A stretch of 64,000 nt of DNA from Glandiceps talaboti (lineage: Eukaryota; Hemichordata; Enteropneusta; Spengelidae), in the NCBI RefSeq assembly GCF_964340395.1, contig NC_135550.1:12355908-12419907 (forward strand), read 5' to 3'. Shown here one piece after another: positions 34,031 through 45,678 of this stretch (its first letter is position 1; each line of letters opens with the position of its first letter). Made by a program: the position numbers and the translations under genes. The notes under the pieces are model-generated. The model ran no database searches and was not told the origin of the DNA. It worked only from the letters and a program-made list of their open reading frames with translations.

Positions 34031-36206
34031 CTGGAAACATGCATGTCAAACTGATATATATCCGAGCTGACAAATCAAAGGAGGTAAAAAGTGACAACGC
34101 AGATAACACCTTCCTGTTAGTAATTAGGCAACTATTGTACTCCTGTTTTAAGGGCTTGTAATATGTTTGTGTGGAATACATCCACGTGGCAATGATCACT
34201 GCAGGTGTTCACTCTTATTGCTTTGAGAAATGTAGCATTTCAAAGGCTATGTGTACATGTGCTGACTGGATATGCCTTTATATATGCAATTCCTGGGGGA
34301 ATGACGTAAATATATTCGAAGAAAGCGGATAAAGAGGACTATTGCGGCATATAAGAATGGTATTCATTTCATTCCACTTTGTCACTGACTTGTCGGAGGT
34401 TATAAAACATTTCTGTTCCATTTTCTGTCTCTATTGAAATATATCTTTCACAGTTGTCATTGTGGCCAAGTTCCTTTCAATGTTGGTTTTCATAAACGTG
34501 AGATGAGGGTGAAATTCTACGGAAGTGCGGGAAGGCATATGTTTTGAATCATGCGCTCCATTTTCCTCAAGTTATTTAGATAGTAGTAGATCTTTGTGTA
34601 TGTTTACAAATGTATACAATTGGTGATTTGGGAGAGACCTGGCATGTTGGTCAAGGTCAAGTGCATTGTAGTATAAACGACTGCTATTTCTGCTAGTCGG
34701 GTATTTTACACTTACAAGTTATTACAGAGCATAATTATGATAATTATTGTTCTGTCGTCACAAATCGGATCATCGCTGTCACATAGCGCGTAGGTTCACC
34801 GTTCATACTGATGTTGGAAAGTGACATACTATTCTTGTAGTTTCAAAAAAAACTAAAACAATACATGCTGAGTATTAACGCAAATGATTGCAGCTATTGG
34901 TTCATGGACTGCAGCTTTATTATGAAATCAAAATGGGTGGACTCATCTCCTCGTATTCTTCTTTTGAATACAACTTCTTTGATATTGATGCCAGAATGAC
35001 GTGATCGTCACTATCTCTTCACGTTCGCTAATGTTGGAAGGTCTCTAAGCCACAAGTGATTAAAATATGTTCGCAATCAATATTGGACGGCTTCGTAATC
35101 ACATGTAAATCACCGCATGCAGGTAATATCGCTACGTGCTAGCAAGACATATTGCATTTTCAACTATTACAAGTTTTCTTAAAATTATTTATGATAACTG
35201 AACAGGTTACACTTGGCATGCGTCCCACGATTTCTATAAGTGGATTTTACCATACGAACCGGGATCAACCTCAAGAGGGACATCATCAGCATGTAGGAAA
35301 CATTGGCTATCAATAAATCAACGTAGCTCATGCGATCTCGTTAACATTAACAACGTATAAACAGGGAGAGAGGAAAAATATCAGGTCTGAAAATGAGCTC
35401 AATTTAGACTCCAGGCGTGGAGTGTAGAACGCCTCAGCACAGCAAGCAAGCAAGCAAGCAAGCAAGCTCACCTTTACGGATACAAAGTACTTTTAGAAAG
35501 GTATACAATGGATGGCATAACATACGTAGGTTAATCTATCATCATAATTCATAGTTCCATGTAATAAAGTCACCTACTTACAATACTACATTAGTTACAT
35601 ATGGGCAAACCCCAGTTCACCTTTTGCAGTTACTTTGTCTATCTATAAGTGTGATCTATATTGATAACCCATAACTAAATATTTCATTGATTGATTGATT
35701 GATTGATTCAGCGATATTAGTTTCTATGTCACGTTCACTGCTGGATACGATGTAAATGTACTACTCCCTCTGTAGAGATGACCTCCGTCCCATGAAAAAT
35801 CAATTTGCAACTTAATGTTTTGATCAGAAAAGACACGTACGTACGCGTACAATGTCTTTTGTTAATAAGACCATTAACTATTGATGTAGACACCCCAGAA
35901 AGAATACTAATTTCAGATCATTTTAATCAATCATTCATATTTTGTAATAACATTCTGCCATTATATAATATATAATATGGTGACATTAATACTACAACCA
36001 TTGTACCATATTTCGGGTGAAACATCGATCGTATGCTTTATAATAATTATTCTAAAAAAAGAAGATATTCAAATGTTCTCTCCTGTGCAATTCCGTTACT
36101 ACCCTCAACTTTCACAGAACAACGCCTGTTGTACTTTTAATAGTATCTGTCATTGTCATTTTTGTCGTTTTATCATTAAAATATATCACATTGTGTTTTT
36201 TTATTG
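34031..36206. other. No supported gene
   Basis: Unique AT-rich DNA. It contains a short AGCA run (35441-35467) and a TTGA run (35686-35708). Confidence 0.55.
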
Positions 36207-36640
36207 GTAACACAAAAAAATTCCAAAACGTTTTGTTGTAGTAATTATCTATCTTCAAGTTGCCATTTGACGAGAAGCCGATAGTTCTTCCAAAGGTGTC
36301 TCTCATATTTCGCGATGTTGCTATATTTTTATTCGTCTCACAAACAATTCAAAAACGTATTAGGCCATTATTCATGCATTTTTAAATGATTCATCAGAGA
36401 GATATTTTAAAGTGTATATATATTTCACGAAGTGAGTATATTTGTCTCTTCACATCGCATAGTTTTAACGATTTATGATAAGAAGGTTAAAACATATTTC
36501 GATTGTTTTGTATTAATAGCTCAGAAAAAAATCTAAAACGTATTGGCCATTATTGATTTTCTTGCATTTTAATTGATTGACATGCCTGTAGATATCTGAA
36601 GTATATTTCACAATGTTGCAATATTTGTTTGTAAGTGAAC
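36207..36640. repeat. Degenerate three-copy tandem, about 130-180 bp unit
   Basis: Landmark AAAAAAAT.C.AAAACGT.TT recurs near 36216, 36349 and 36527, and TATTTC.C.A.GTTGC.ATATTT recurs near 36305, 36420 and 36603, in the same order. The copies are strongly diverged. Confidence 0.55.
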
Positions 36641-37352
36641 TTGACTGTTCAAGTCAAACATCAATTATTGCATTAACAAAAAGACTTTTGCCGACTCAGG
36701 TGCGTATAATCATAAGTAACCATCTGGCGTATATTACACTAATATATCATCTCATACGTAGTTCAAACTTTCAAAAAGTATACACATGGTGTTTGAAGAG
36801 AGAAATGTGTGGTATTAGCTACAATTACCGACTACTTATCGAAATATCAATAACTTACGCCTCCTGTCCATATGGTCCAATTGGCTTAAAGGAGAGCATT
36901 AAAGTTAGTGTACAACAGCTATCCATTTTAGTACTGTTGGAAGTCTTTCCGTAGTAAAAGTGCAAGACGCTGGCAATCAGGCCGGTGAAGTGTATGAAGG
37001 TACATTAAGAACAAGAACAACAGACGTAGTTTAACATTTGATCAATTTGAAATTGTTCCTTTTGTACAAACAACTCGATGGTGTGTGAAGCTTACCTCTT
37101 GCATCAAATATTTTTTTTTTCCGATACATACATCTATGATGCTCTACAGTTGCAATCAAACAATGTCGTTGTCTGATCGACTAACCTTTGAATGTCAGTC
37201 CGATTTTATCAGTATACCCAATTCACTCTTGAATGCAATCCTGTGGTGGTGTTATTGGCACCTCACTTGCTATTGTAACTGCTCCGTACAGAATCTACTA
37301 CTGGAATGTTATTACCATTTGTTCAGCACTTTGCCGTCAACAGACTGAGGAT
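36641..37352. other. No supported gene
   Basis: A 113-codon plus frame (36613-36954) starts inside the previous tandem and has no recognised domain. Frames of this length are expected a few times by chance. Confidence 0.45.
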
Positions 37353-37905
37353 TTGATGTTATCAGTGCAATCTAATTGTTATCACTATGAACCCAATTCG
37401 CTATTGAATGGCAATCTAATGTTATCATTACGTACCTAACTCATTATCGAATGGCAATCTAACGTTATCTCTATGAACCTAACTCGTTACTTAAAAGGAA
37501 AGCTAACGTTTCATTACATACCTAACTCATTACTGAATGGCAATGTTATCAATATGAACCCAACTCGCTGTTGAATGGCTATATAATATTTATCACTACG
37601 AACCTAACTCGGTACTAAATGGTAATCTAATGTCATCATTACGTACCGAACTCGCTACTGACTGGCAATGTAATGTCAATACTACGTACCTAACTCGATA
37701 CTGAATGACAATCTAATTTTATTGTTAAGTACCTAAAGTACCTAACTCGCTACTGACTGGCATTGTAATGTCAACACTACGTACCTAACTCGATACTGAA
37801 TGGCTATCTAATGTTATCATTAAGTACCTAACTCGCTACTGAATGGCAATGTAATGTCGATACTACGTACCTAACTCGATACTGAATAGCAATCTAATAT
37901 AATCT
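37353..37905. repeat. Minisatellite, about 43-bp unit
   Basis: About a dozen copies of CCTAACTCGCTACTGAATGG followed by CAATCTAATGTTATCATTACGTA. Later copies alternate two versions (TGAATGG with TTATCA, TGACTGG with TGTCAA), suggesting a higher-order dimer. No coding frame crosses it. Confidence 0.92.
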
Positions 37906-38507
37906 AACAGCAATCCTGTTTAAAAGAAAGTGTTTTATCTTGTTTCAGAATGGCATTCTATTTTGCATTCCACACACAGGTAATGAACGGCTACATTAAC
38001 GTTAACTTCCATCTGAATTCAATGTATGTAAAGCACGGTTGGATGCAGAAAGCTGATATATTGAGTTTCCATGCAAAAATAAGATTTGCCGTAAGCCAAA
38101 GACTTCCTGTGATGCAAAGGATTGTAGGAGTAAAACAACCATATATATAAAGCCAAGAGAACGTCCAAACACATTACATACAATAAAGACCCCATGCATT
38201 TCATCAATTGCTGCTATTCATTACCCTGTAAGTCATCATTGAATGTGTAACAGATATAGTGTATTTGAGTAAGGCTGAACAAACGAGTGTATGTATGGTT
38301 ATATTATATTTATTCTTGTGAATCGACTTCCACAATGTTCAACCCCTTTGTTGGCAATGACATATAATATAACATCTATACAGTTGTATAGAATTTCTAT
38401 AAAATGAAGCCTTTGTCGTAGACACATACACATACCTATATAACACGTTAGGTTGGCATGAAGGTTATTAACGTTGGGATGTGCAGCTAAACAGTGTAAT
38501 GTTCAAG
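37906..38507. other. No supported gene
   Basis: A 66-codon plus frame (37950-38150) overlaps two minus frames. None has support. Confidence 0.45.
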
Positions 38508-38831
38508 ATGAGGTGCACTTTCTTTGGCCTATGTTTACTACTCATTATACCATGCATAAGCCAAAAATATGGAATATATACTCTGGTCGTTCTACGTCAC
38601 GAGAACGCGCGTCTATATATGTCACGACAACGCCTGTCTACATCACTGCTTCTGCTGTGTTCGAAATATGAGTCAAAAAGTTCAAAATTGTCACTATTTC
38701 CCCCTATTATTGTTTTGATACTACTGGCGGTGGTATACTTATCTGTTATTTTCCAATATTTTGCTTCATTCAGCCGGAAAATTTCGTGGCCTAAGGATTG
38801 TCACTACGAGTTGCCCTCAGGTCACTCGTAA
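38508..38831 (+). CDS. Candidate ORF with signal-peptide-like start, 107 residues
   Basis: ATG in an AAGATGAG context opens with a basic residue and a hydrophobic run (MRCTFFGLCLLLIIPCISQ), which looks like a cleavable signal peptide. A second hydrophobic stretch (PPIIVLILLAVVYLSVIFQY) at about residues 68-88 looks like a membrane segment. If real, the product would be a small single-pass membrane or secreted protein. Against this, the 3' third lies inside a 109-bp hairpin repeat (38753-38861), so the C-terminus is repeat-derived. No family is recognised. Confidence 0.22.
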   Translation: MRCTFFGLCLLLIIPCISQKYGIYTLVVLRHENARLYMSRQRLSTSLLLLCSKYESKSSKLSLFPPIIVLILLAVVYLSVIFQYFASFSRKISWPKDCHYELPSGHS

Positions 38832-38861
38832 TTTCCTTGGCTGAACGAAGAAAAATATTGG
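38753..38861. repeat. Hairpin repeat with 23-bp inverted ends
   Basis: Left end CCAATATTTTGCTTCATTCA and right end (reverse complement) CCAATATTTTTCTTCGTTCA, continued by AGCC on both sides: 21 of 23 positions agree. A weaker inner pairing (CTACGAGT / ACTCGTAA) suggests the whole unit is an old palindrome. Confidence 0.75.
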
Positions 38862-38971
38862 GGAATGACATCTAAATATTCCATAAATAAAGACAGGATA
38901 GAGGCACTAAGCCTTCAATATTTTCTGCTGACTCTGTCGTCAAATCTCCAAGGTTATACTTTTTGGTGAAC

Positions 38972-39085
38972 ATGGCGGATAAACGAGTCAACTCTTCAAA
39001 ACTTAGCATGAGAGATTTGAACTTTATTGAAATTCATGACAATAACAGACAAATGACCTGGAATATAAACAAGGGCCAGGTTTAA
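38972..39085 (+). CDS. Candidate first coding exon, unrecognised
   Basis: GAACATGGCGG gives a good start context, and the frame reads MADKRVNSSKLSMRDLNFIE through to MTWNINKGQV before TAA, 37 residues. After codon 36 there is a donor-like GCCAG|GTTTAA, so the real exon may be 38972-39079 and continue elsewhere. The composition is convincingly protein-like (balanced charged residues, no low complexity). No downstream exon was identified, and the next exon candidate lies on the other strand. Confidence 0.33.
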   Translation: MADKRVNSSKLSMRDLNFIEIHDNNRQMTWNINKGQV

Positions 39086-39325
39086 TTTGAATAATTCCAT
39101 AATTGTATACGCAAAAACATAAACCTTTTGACCTTTGAAACTGAGAATGAACGTCAGAATCAGTAAAAATCTAACGTTAAACATTTTTCTCAAGATTAAA
39201 TACGTCTTTATCTTATTCTTACTCAAGGCCCACTCAAGGCACTATTAAAAAATGAATGACGTGCTGTTGTGTCATGAGATAGGGCGGTGAGATAAACCAA
39301 CAGAACATGAGATTTAAGGCAGTAC

Positions 39326-39428
39326 CTTTTATTTCTATGTTTCTCCCCTGCAATTAATTCTTCAATTGAGCGAAATATGTTTTTGAAAAAGTCGACACCT
39401 TCTATTGCAGGATCAGGAAAAAGGGTTG
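39326..39428 (-). CDS. Candidate internal exon, 103 bp, unrecognised
   Basis: Minus strand: acceptor GTCCGGTCGCCATCTTACAG and donor AATAAAAG|GTACTG flank a frame (2 nt, 33 codons, 2 nt) reading TLFPDPAIEGVDFFKNIFRS then IEELIAGEKHRNK. This is one of the most protein-like stretches in the window: amphipathic, charged, no low complexity. The surrounding frame is open from 39450 to 39223 (75 codons), so a single-exon reading is also possible. The GATGGCGACC on the plus strand at 39434 is a YY1-like start motif pointing the other way. No family is recognised. Confidence 0.33.
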
Positions 39429-39616
39429 CTGTAAGATGGCGACCGGACAAGCGCTAGTATCTGAGCGAATATTCTAGTTCTTTGCTGAAATTCGGGACCT
39501 TTAATAAAATAGATGGCTCACAGTTTCCTTCTGACTTTAATTTTCATTTCTATGTCATTCACACTCTGTTCAAAGTACGATTATGAATTGAATTTATATC
39601 CAACATATACGCCTAA
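39429..39616. other. No gene seen
   Basis: Short unique stretch between the 39.4 kb exon candidate and MITE copy 1. Confidence 0.5.
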
Positions 39617-39991
39617 GGCCAAAACAAAAAGTTGTTTGGTTCCGGTTACTCGACCCCACCTAATTTTTCACTGCCGACCCTAAACTACTTTTAAATATTC
39701 GAGAGAAAAAAGAAGAAAATCGCGAAAATTGTGAAGTCTCGCAAGAAATAGTGGATGCGGAAAATGACATCAAAATGACTATATAACACTGTTCTTCCAA
39801 TCTATAATGGCAGTACATCTGATGAGAAGAAACCAATAACACAGAGACCATATGGAAAACAACGGAAAACATAACTACCTGAACTAGACACTCACATATG
39901 AAAAAAAAATTCAAAAAATAAAATAAAAAATCTACCTACCCCACCTATTCTAAAATTGAATGTAATCGGAACCACACATTTTTTTTACGCC
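39617..39991. mobile_element. Harbinger-like MITE, copy 1 (375 bp)
   Basis: Begins GGCCAAAACAAAAAGTTGTT and ends, read inward on the other strand, GGCGTAAAAAAAATGTGTGG. Both termini then run into GGTTCCG. TAA flanks both sides (39614-39616 and 39992-39994), a 3-bp TWA duplication. The body aligns along its full length with copy 2 at 43253 (shared blocks CGACCCCACCTA, AATTGTGAAGTCTC, CTGAACTAGACACTCACA, AAAATCTACCTACC). It has no transposase. The 84-codon minus frame within it is incidental. Confidence 0.88.
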
Positions 39992-41038
39992 TAAACTGCC
40001 TTTTTAAATCCAATCTTTTTAACCGTTCGACCCATCATTTTTTAGCTGCAATGATGAGAAACACAGAAATATGAAGGTTCACCTTAATAAAGAGTCTTTG
40101 TCATAGAGATCTTTATAGACTACCAACGTTGCTGCCCTCATTCAGCAATGCACTGCAGCCACAGAAGTAACTCAATCAGTCTAAGTCCTTTCCCAAAGCA
40201 GATTGCGATAATATTTATGGATAAACATCCATTTGAAAAGACTTATTAAGGGATGTTAAATCACATTTTATTCACCACAATGCCAGCTATTTTCAAACTC
40301 ACGTATTTAACTTTACTGAATGCACGAAAATGAAGCTGACTGTTGGTTTTTAGTAGGATTGAATTATATCAATTATTGTACAAGGTCTGATCAAACTTCT
40401 GCGTTATCTCTTTAATGTGTGTTTTTTTCAGCTGTTGAATTGGATTCCATTATTTAATGATGTATTCAAAGTCAGACTAACCCCGTTATACTGCGTTAAC
40501 ACAATTTAGAGCCCCGTCACGTCATGTGATGCACAAAGCATAGATTCTTATAGTGTTTTTATGTGATTTGCTTAAAGTTGAATGTTCACGTGTATAATGA
40601 TAATACAGAGGTCATTTGCCCATACACAGACATTGGTCTAACATAAACATCATCAAATAATAGTGTTATATTTGAGCAATTTGTCGTTATGGACGAAAAT
40701 GATTGTCGAAGGAAAATAACAATGATAAATATTTTTGTGCAGTTTTTTTCCCTTGACAGTATATATAAAACTAAGACTTTACATAATTCTTAGCAATATA
40801 TTCATCTATGGATATAAAATGTAAATTGTAAACAAATAAATCTGAAAAATGACATTGTGTTTTTTATTATCATATTGACACTATACAGGAACAAAACACA
40901 TTTCTAAGTTTGTGGGATAAAAGCGGAATGATCATAAATAATTCTCATTGGAAAAGACGCTTTGTTATTTTGCTATTTGAAAATTTGGTTTGGACCTATC
41001 TTGGACCTTTGTCATGAGTATTTCTCTTGTTTTGTGAG

Positions 41039-41066
41039 TGGCTCAGGTGGGTAGGGCTCTAAAACG
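41039..41066 (+). other. A-box-like SINE or tRNA head fragment
   Basis: TGGCTCAGGTGGGTAGGGCTC fits the pol III A-box and D-arm pattern, but the sequence then runs into a TATG array and no B-box follows. Possibly a SINE head interrupted by microsatellite growth. Confidence 0.3.
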
Positions 41067-41083
41067 GTATGTATGTATGTATG

Positions 41084-41115
<32 letters not shown>

Positions 41116-41146
41116 TGTGTGTATGTATGTATGTATGTATGTATGT
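41067..41146. repeat. (TATG)n microsatellite
   Basis: 80 bp of TATG with two short irregularities. Confidence 0.98.
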
Positions 41147-42913
41147 CCACTAAGGATTCGTCACACAGTTAACAGCCTCGCCTTCATAATCATATATTAT
41201 GTTTAACGCTATAAATTGTATCGTTGTGTACGGCATAACATCGTCAATTGTTATTTTGTTACAAGTTATATATATATATTTATATACTATTCATACTCGT
41301 AGTGTACGTTATGACACTGCCTATGTGCTTTGAGCACGGAAACTCTTGAAAATGTATCAAAGGCCAAACGTTCGTAACCTTGTAATATATCCTCGCAATG
41401 GAATTAACAGGGATGAAGAATTAGAGAATTGATGCTTCAAAGCCAAAACAAGTACATGTATCGATGACAGATCGTGATAGTAAATGGACATACCTCATCA
41501 GTGCTTGGTAATGTACATCAATATATCAACACACGTACTCACCTCAACGTTATTTAGTACTGGTGACGCAAACACAAACTTTAGGTGTTTAAATTGAAGG
41601 CTATGTATTCCTGAAAAACATGATGTATGGACCTACGGTGAGCGAGACAGTCTGGCAAACATCACAGATGTGGTGCAAATACAGTTACCGAATGATCATA
41701 TTCAAAGGAATATCATTATTTACAACGTCAATGATATTCCATATGGCCATGTAGATTATTTTTAGCGACTACAAAGGATATTATTTACCGTGTAACGTTT
41801 GGTAAAAAAGACAGCTTTCTCACGTGGCTGCAACCGTATGCTTTTTGTTGGTTCTAGCTCAAATTATAAATAATCACTGATTAGGAGTCCATTATGTTCC
41901 ATTATGCCTATTTGTCCATGTTATGGACAAAAACAAGCTTGATACTCAGCACACATTTGGTTGTTTGATTGACAGCTATGCATTTTCTTTCGCATTTGGG
42001 ACAAATGAAAGTAAACTAATACTCCTAGCTTTTGCACGAATACCTCCGAATATGCGATATATAACATTAATTTAAAATGACGTAAATCTTAGTCTTTGAT
42101 AGGAATGCAGGATTACAGGGCATCGACCTGAAATCGTGCATGCTTTATAAATCTCTTTTAATTGCCTATTCAGTATAGAATGCAAATCTAAATCTGAATT
42201 TAAAAAATGACAATAGTCGAGGAACTATGTCACACATAGTAATACTCAGTATAATGGAAAATAATGGAAAATCAAAAGTTGGTCCCAAATGACAAGTATA
42301 CGAGGTAATGATTTAATTATTTCGGATAAGTGAATTTAACAAGTGACTTAGTTTTTATATGGTGTACTTCTCCAGGTCACAATCTTTCCCCATTGGTATT
42401 GGTAGCTTATCCATCTTTGATTGTGGCGATGTCGTATCGCAAAATTGATGAGGCAAGCTATGTGGATATCATCTATTATCTGCGATGGGAGTAATTATGT
42501 GCCTTTCTTTGGGTCAGCACAGTCAGTCATTAATCAATTCGACTGCCTTGAAAGCTTCCTATTTGAATAGAAGTTATTTCGCTCTGACGTTGGAAATAGT
42601 CATTTGTCAACCACTAATACAGGTCTTCCTTCATCAAATATTAATAACTCGAACGGATTCATCACATTTCATGAGTTAAACAAGCGTAGAGTTGATAACT
42701 AATTCAACATTTCATGTTAGTGTCGAATCGGATATATGTAGTAGTCACGGTGTATAAACACATCGTGTGCCAGACGTCCCAAATATAGGATTTACGTAAT
42801 ACTATCTCATTAAGGTGCAAAATCATTGTCTTTCAAGACAGTTTTCTATTCCTTTCTAATGCAGCTGGTCTGAATAATAAACAGTGATTTATATGTCGAA
42901 TGTCTCCTTAATC

Positions 42914-43200
42914 TGTATGTATGTATGTATGTATGTATGTATGTATGTATGTATGTATGTATGTATGTATGTATGTATGTATGTATGTATGTATGTATGT
43001 ATGTATGTATGTATGTATGTATGTATGTATGTATGTATGTGTGTGTGTGTGTGTGTGTGTGTTTGTGTGTGTATGTATGTACTATATGTACTATGTGTAT
43101 GTATGTATGTATGTATGTATGTATGTATGTATGTATGTATGTATGTATGTATGTATGTATGTATGTATGTATGTATGTATGTATGTATGGTTGTATGTGT
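42914..43200. repeat. (TATG)n microsatellite with (TG)n core
   Basis: Two long TATG blocks separated by about 40 bp of TG and a TACTATGTACTATG patch. Four overlapping long frames here are artefacts of the stop-free unit. Confidence 0.98.
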
Positions 43201-43252
43201 GTTTTCCTGGACGTATTGGCCTGACATTAATTACGTATGTAATATGCATTTA

Positions 43253-43628
43253 GGCCTAGAAATAATAATTGTTTGGTTCCGGTTACCCGACCCCACCTAG
43301 CCATTCACTGCCGACTCTAAACTCCTTTTTACGTATTCGAGGAAAAAATAATAAAATCGCAAAAATTGTGAAGTCTCACGAGAAATAGTGGATGTGGAAA
43401 CTGACATCAACTTAGAAAGACAAAATAAAAATGTTCTTCCAATCTGTAATGGCTGTACATCTGATATGAACAAATAAACAATACAGAGGCAATTTGGAAA
43501 ACAATGGAAAACCTGAACTAGACACTCACACAGAAAAGAATATATAATAAAATAAAATAAAAAATCTACCTACCCTACCTATTCTAAAATTGAGCGAAAT
43601 CGGAACCACACAATTTTTGTAATAGGCC
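43253..43628. mobile_element. Harbinger-like MITE, copy 2 (376 bp)
   Basis: Termini GGCCTAGAAATAATAATTGT and, inverted, GGCCTATTACAAAAATTGTG, each followed by the GGTTCCG block. TTA flanks both sides (43250-43252 and 43629-43631). The copy is nearly the same length as copy 1 and collinear with it. It lies about 50 bp from a long TATG array. Confidence 0.9.
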
Positions 43629-44860
43629 TTAATTATGTGTAGGCATTGTTTTATCAAATTGTTATTAATAAAATTGTTTATGTCATCGACAATCCCGTGT
43701 TGTCATTATTTTGCCATTAACACTGTTTGAATAAATTATAAGAAATAAAATTGGAATGTAATGGACGATTAATGACATGAAACGACAAATATAATGCAAG
43801 AATAATCATCTTTTTTTGGTACGATAAATCTAAGTGGTAAATAATGACTTATTTTAGTGGTTAAAGAGTAAGATTGACAGCATTAGGCCCTTTCTTACAT
43901 TGTGATTAACCTGAGCGGATATACAGATAAATAGATAATAAACGAATGAGCTTATAAAGAAATGAAGAAGAAGATGATTAATGTTGCATAGATAGAAACG
44001 AAGAGTGAGTTACTTTTACATGGCATCGGTTGAAAACGGTGTATTAACCCTGTTATCTCCCTCTGTCTAAATACTATCAATGATAGCAATCGGCCGTTTT
44101 GAATCAGTGGCGAATGACTTGAAAGTTCAATATCCACAATTAGTGTCTTGGGAACCAGTTAAAGAAAAAAACCCCCAAAAAACCGGACTCTGCATTGAAA
44201 ATAAAATGCGATAGCTATCCATTTTCAGGATATTCACATAACAAATGTTTGAATAATACCAGACGCAGTTCATTATCTCCGCAATAGTTTCAGGAGTACT
44301 TTAAGTGCGACCTTTGCTAACCTCAAATCGTAATATCCGTTTCCCTGGGATTTTACAACAGCAGTTTTAATTCGCCTCAGCATTGCTCTGTTATTGTTTT
44401 CTCTTCATGTATTGCTGTACCTGCCAGCAGCAATTAAGACTTATGTCAATATAAATGTTATGTATGAGTTTATGTTTTTAAGGATGAAAACATTTGCTGT
44501 AATGCTGCCAAAATGTTGTCATACAATGCATCTGTGGCGTGTAACTTGACGTAAATTAGATGTTCCAAAAAAAGAAGAAGAAGAAGATAGCCGGTCATTT
44601 ACCTTATCCTCTGCTCATTACATCATGCAATGGTATATAATAGGTTTGAAAGACAGAAAAGGTCAAATTTCTTGCTCTGAAAAGTCAGACGTGAATAAAG
44701 TAGCTCTTATTATATGCGTGTTTTGAGGGCGTTAACCTCTGGATTTATGTCCATAACAAATATGTGCAATGTATTTACTGAGTCCACTTTTTTTTTCAAA
44801 GTAATTTCATGGTTTCACCTACATTGTATACTATGTCATAGACTCGAACCTAAACTCATC
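43629..44860. other. No supported gene
   Basis: AT-rich unique DNA. A short AAG run lies at 44570-44586. Confidence 0.5.
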
Positions 44861-45010
44861 ATGGAGGTGAAAGCCAGGTGTCACATTTTATCTATTTGCG
44901 GTAGTTACTCTATAACAACTGATACGTATACTGGTAAATTTTCCCATCGCGTCAATGTTTATTTTCTTGCTTGTAATGTTCAACCGTATGTCGAAAAGAC
45001 TAAACACTAA
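44861..45010 (+). CDS. Candidate small ORF, 49 residues, unrecognised
   Basis: ATG with A at -3 and G at +4 (CATCATGGAG) starts MEVKARCHILSICGSYSITT, with a later FSHRVNVYFLACNVQPYVEK segment, ending at TAA. The frame is open for 49 codons further upstream without a better start. Mixed composition, no domain, no neighbours. An antisense frame overlaps. Confidence 0.2.
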   Translation: MEVKARCHILSICGSYSITTDTYTGKFSHRVNVYFLACNVQPYVEKTKH

Positions 45011-45678
45011 TAAGAGTCTGTCAACAAATCGTAAATCTAAACAGCTAGATGTAAATTTTAACGATTCCATATTTGACTAAATGCAATAAACGTGGTTTAA
45101 TGTGTAAAATAAGGTCGACGTTTTCAACTCAATGTAATAAACGCGAGTTAGTTACAAAATACATTTTGTAGGTAATTTTTCAACTGAAAGCTCAAAATAA
45201 AACGAAGTATAAGATCTACTTTAATTGTTAGACTAAACATTTAAAACCAATCCTGTTAATTCAGGAGTTACAACTTAAATGATTTTTGTCTTCAAATACC
45301 CATAACACAAAAATCGCTCTTACAAACACTTCGGTGATTTTGACAATATTTTTATGGCAGTCTTTAATGCCGTGTTTGAGTGATGATTGGTGACATGGAG
45401 ACGCCACGGGCCTTAAATGCATGGAGTCATTGATGGAAACATAAATCACTTTTTACCCTACAGGATGACGGTATAAAAGTATGAGGTTGCAGTAAATTTA
45501 ATGATTTTACGCTAGACTACCTAAAAAGCAATTAAAAGTTTCGTTCTACCATAAAAACGTTCTCGATCCATCTTGTGCATCCAACTGGGCTTTTCATTTT
45601 CTCCATCAAATCATTTGGTTAGAGCTTTATTTTGTACGACGATTGATAACAATCTGTTTGAAATAAATGTTGATAAAT
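45011..45678. other. No supported gene; small tandem at 45.1 kb
   Basis: Two related units of about 55 bp (ATGCAATAAACGTGG and ATGTAATAAACGCGA landmarks) at about 45079-45165. Otherwise unique. Confidence 0.45.

Larger units (their letters stand above)
39992..42913. other. No supported gene
   Basis: Mostly AT-rich unique DNA. A 64-codon frame at 42485-42679 has no support. The second copy of the acceptor-like 18-mer lies at 40417-40434. An A-box-like tRNA fragment is listed separately. Confidence 0.5.

Noticed and set aside
34655-34680. miR-33-like seed (GTGCATTGTAGT)
   Set aside because: Similarity stops after 12 nt and no precursor hairpin was seen.
39660-39914. 84-codon minus ORF
   Set aside because: Entirely inside MITE copy 1 and not preserved in copy 2.
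42884-43300. 100-138 codon frames on both strands
   Set aside because: Microsatellite artefacts like those at 0.9 and 63.3 kb.
44840-44855. Minus-strand tRNA B-box (GGTTCGAGTCT)
   Set aside because: No A-box, anticodon arm or acceptor stem could be placed around it.
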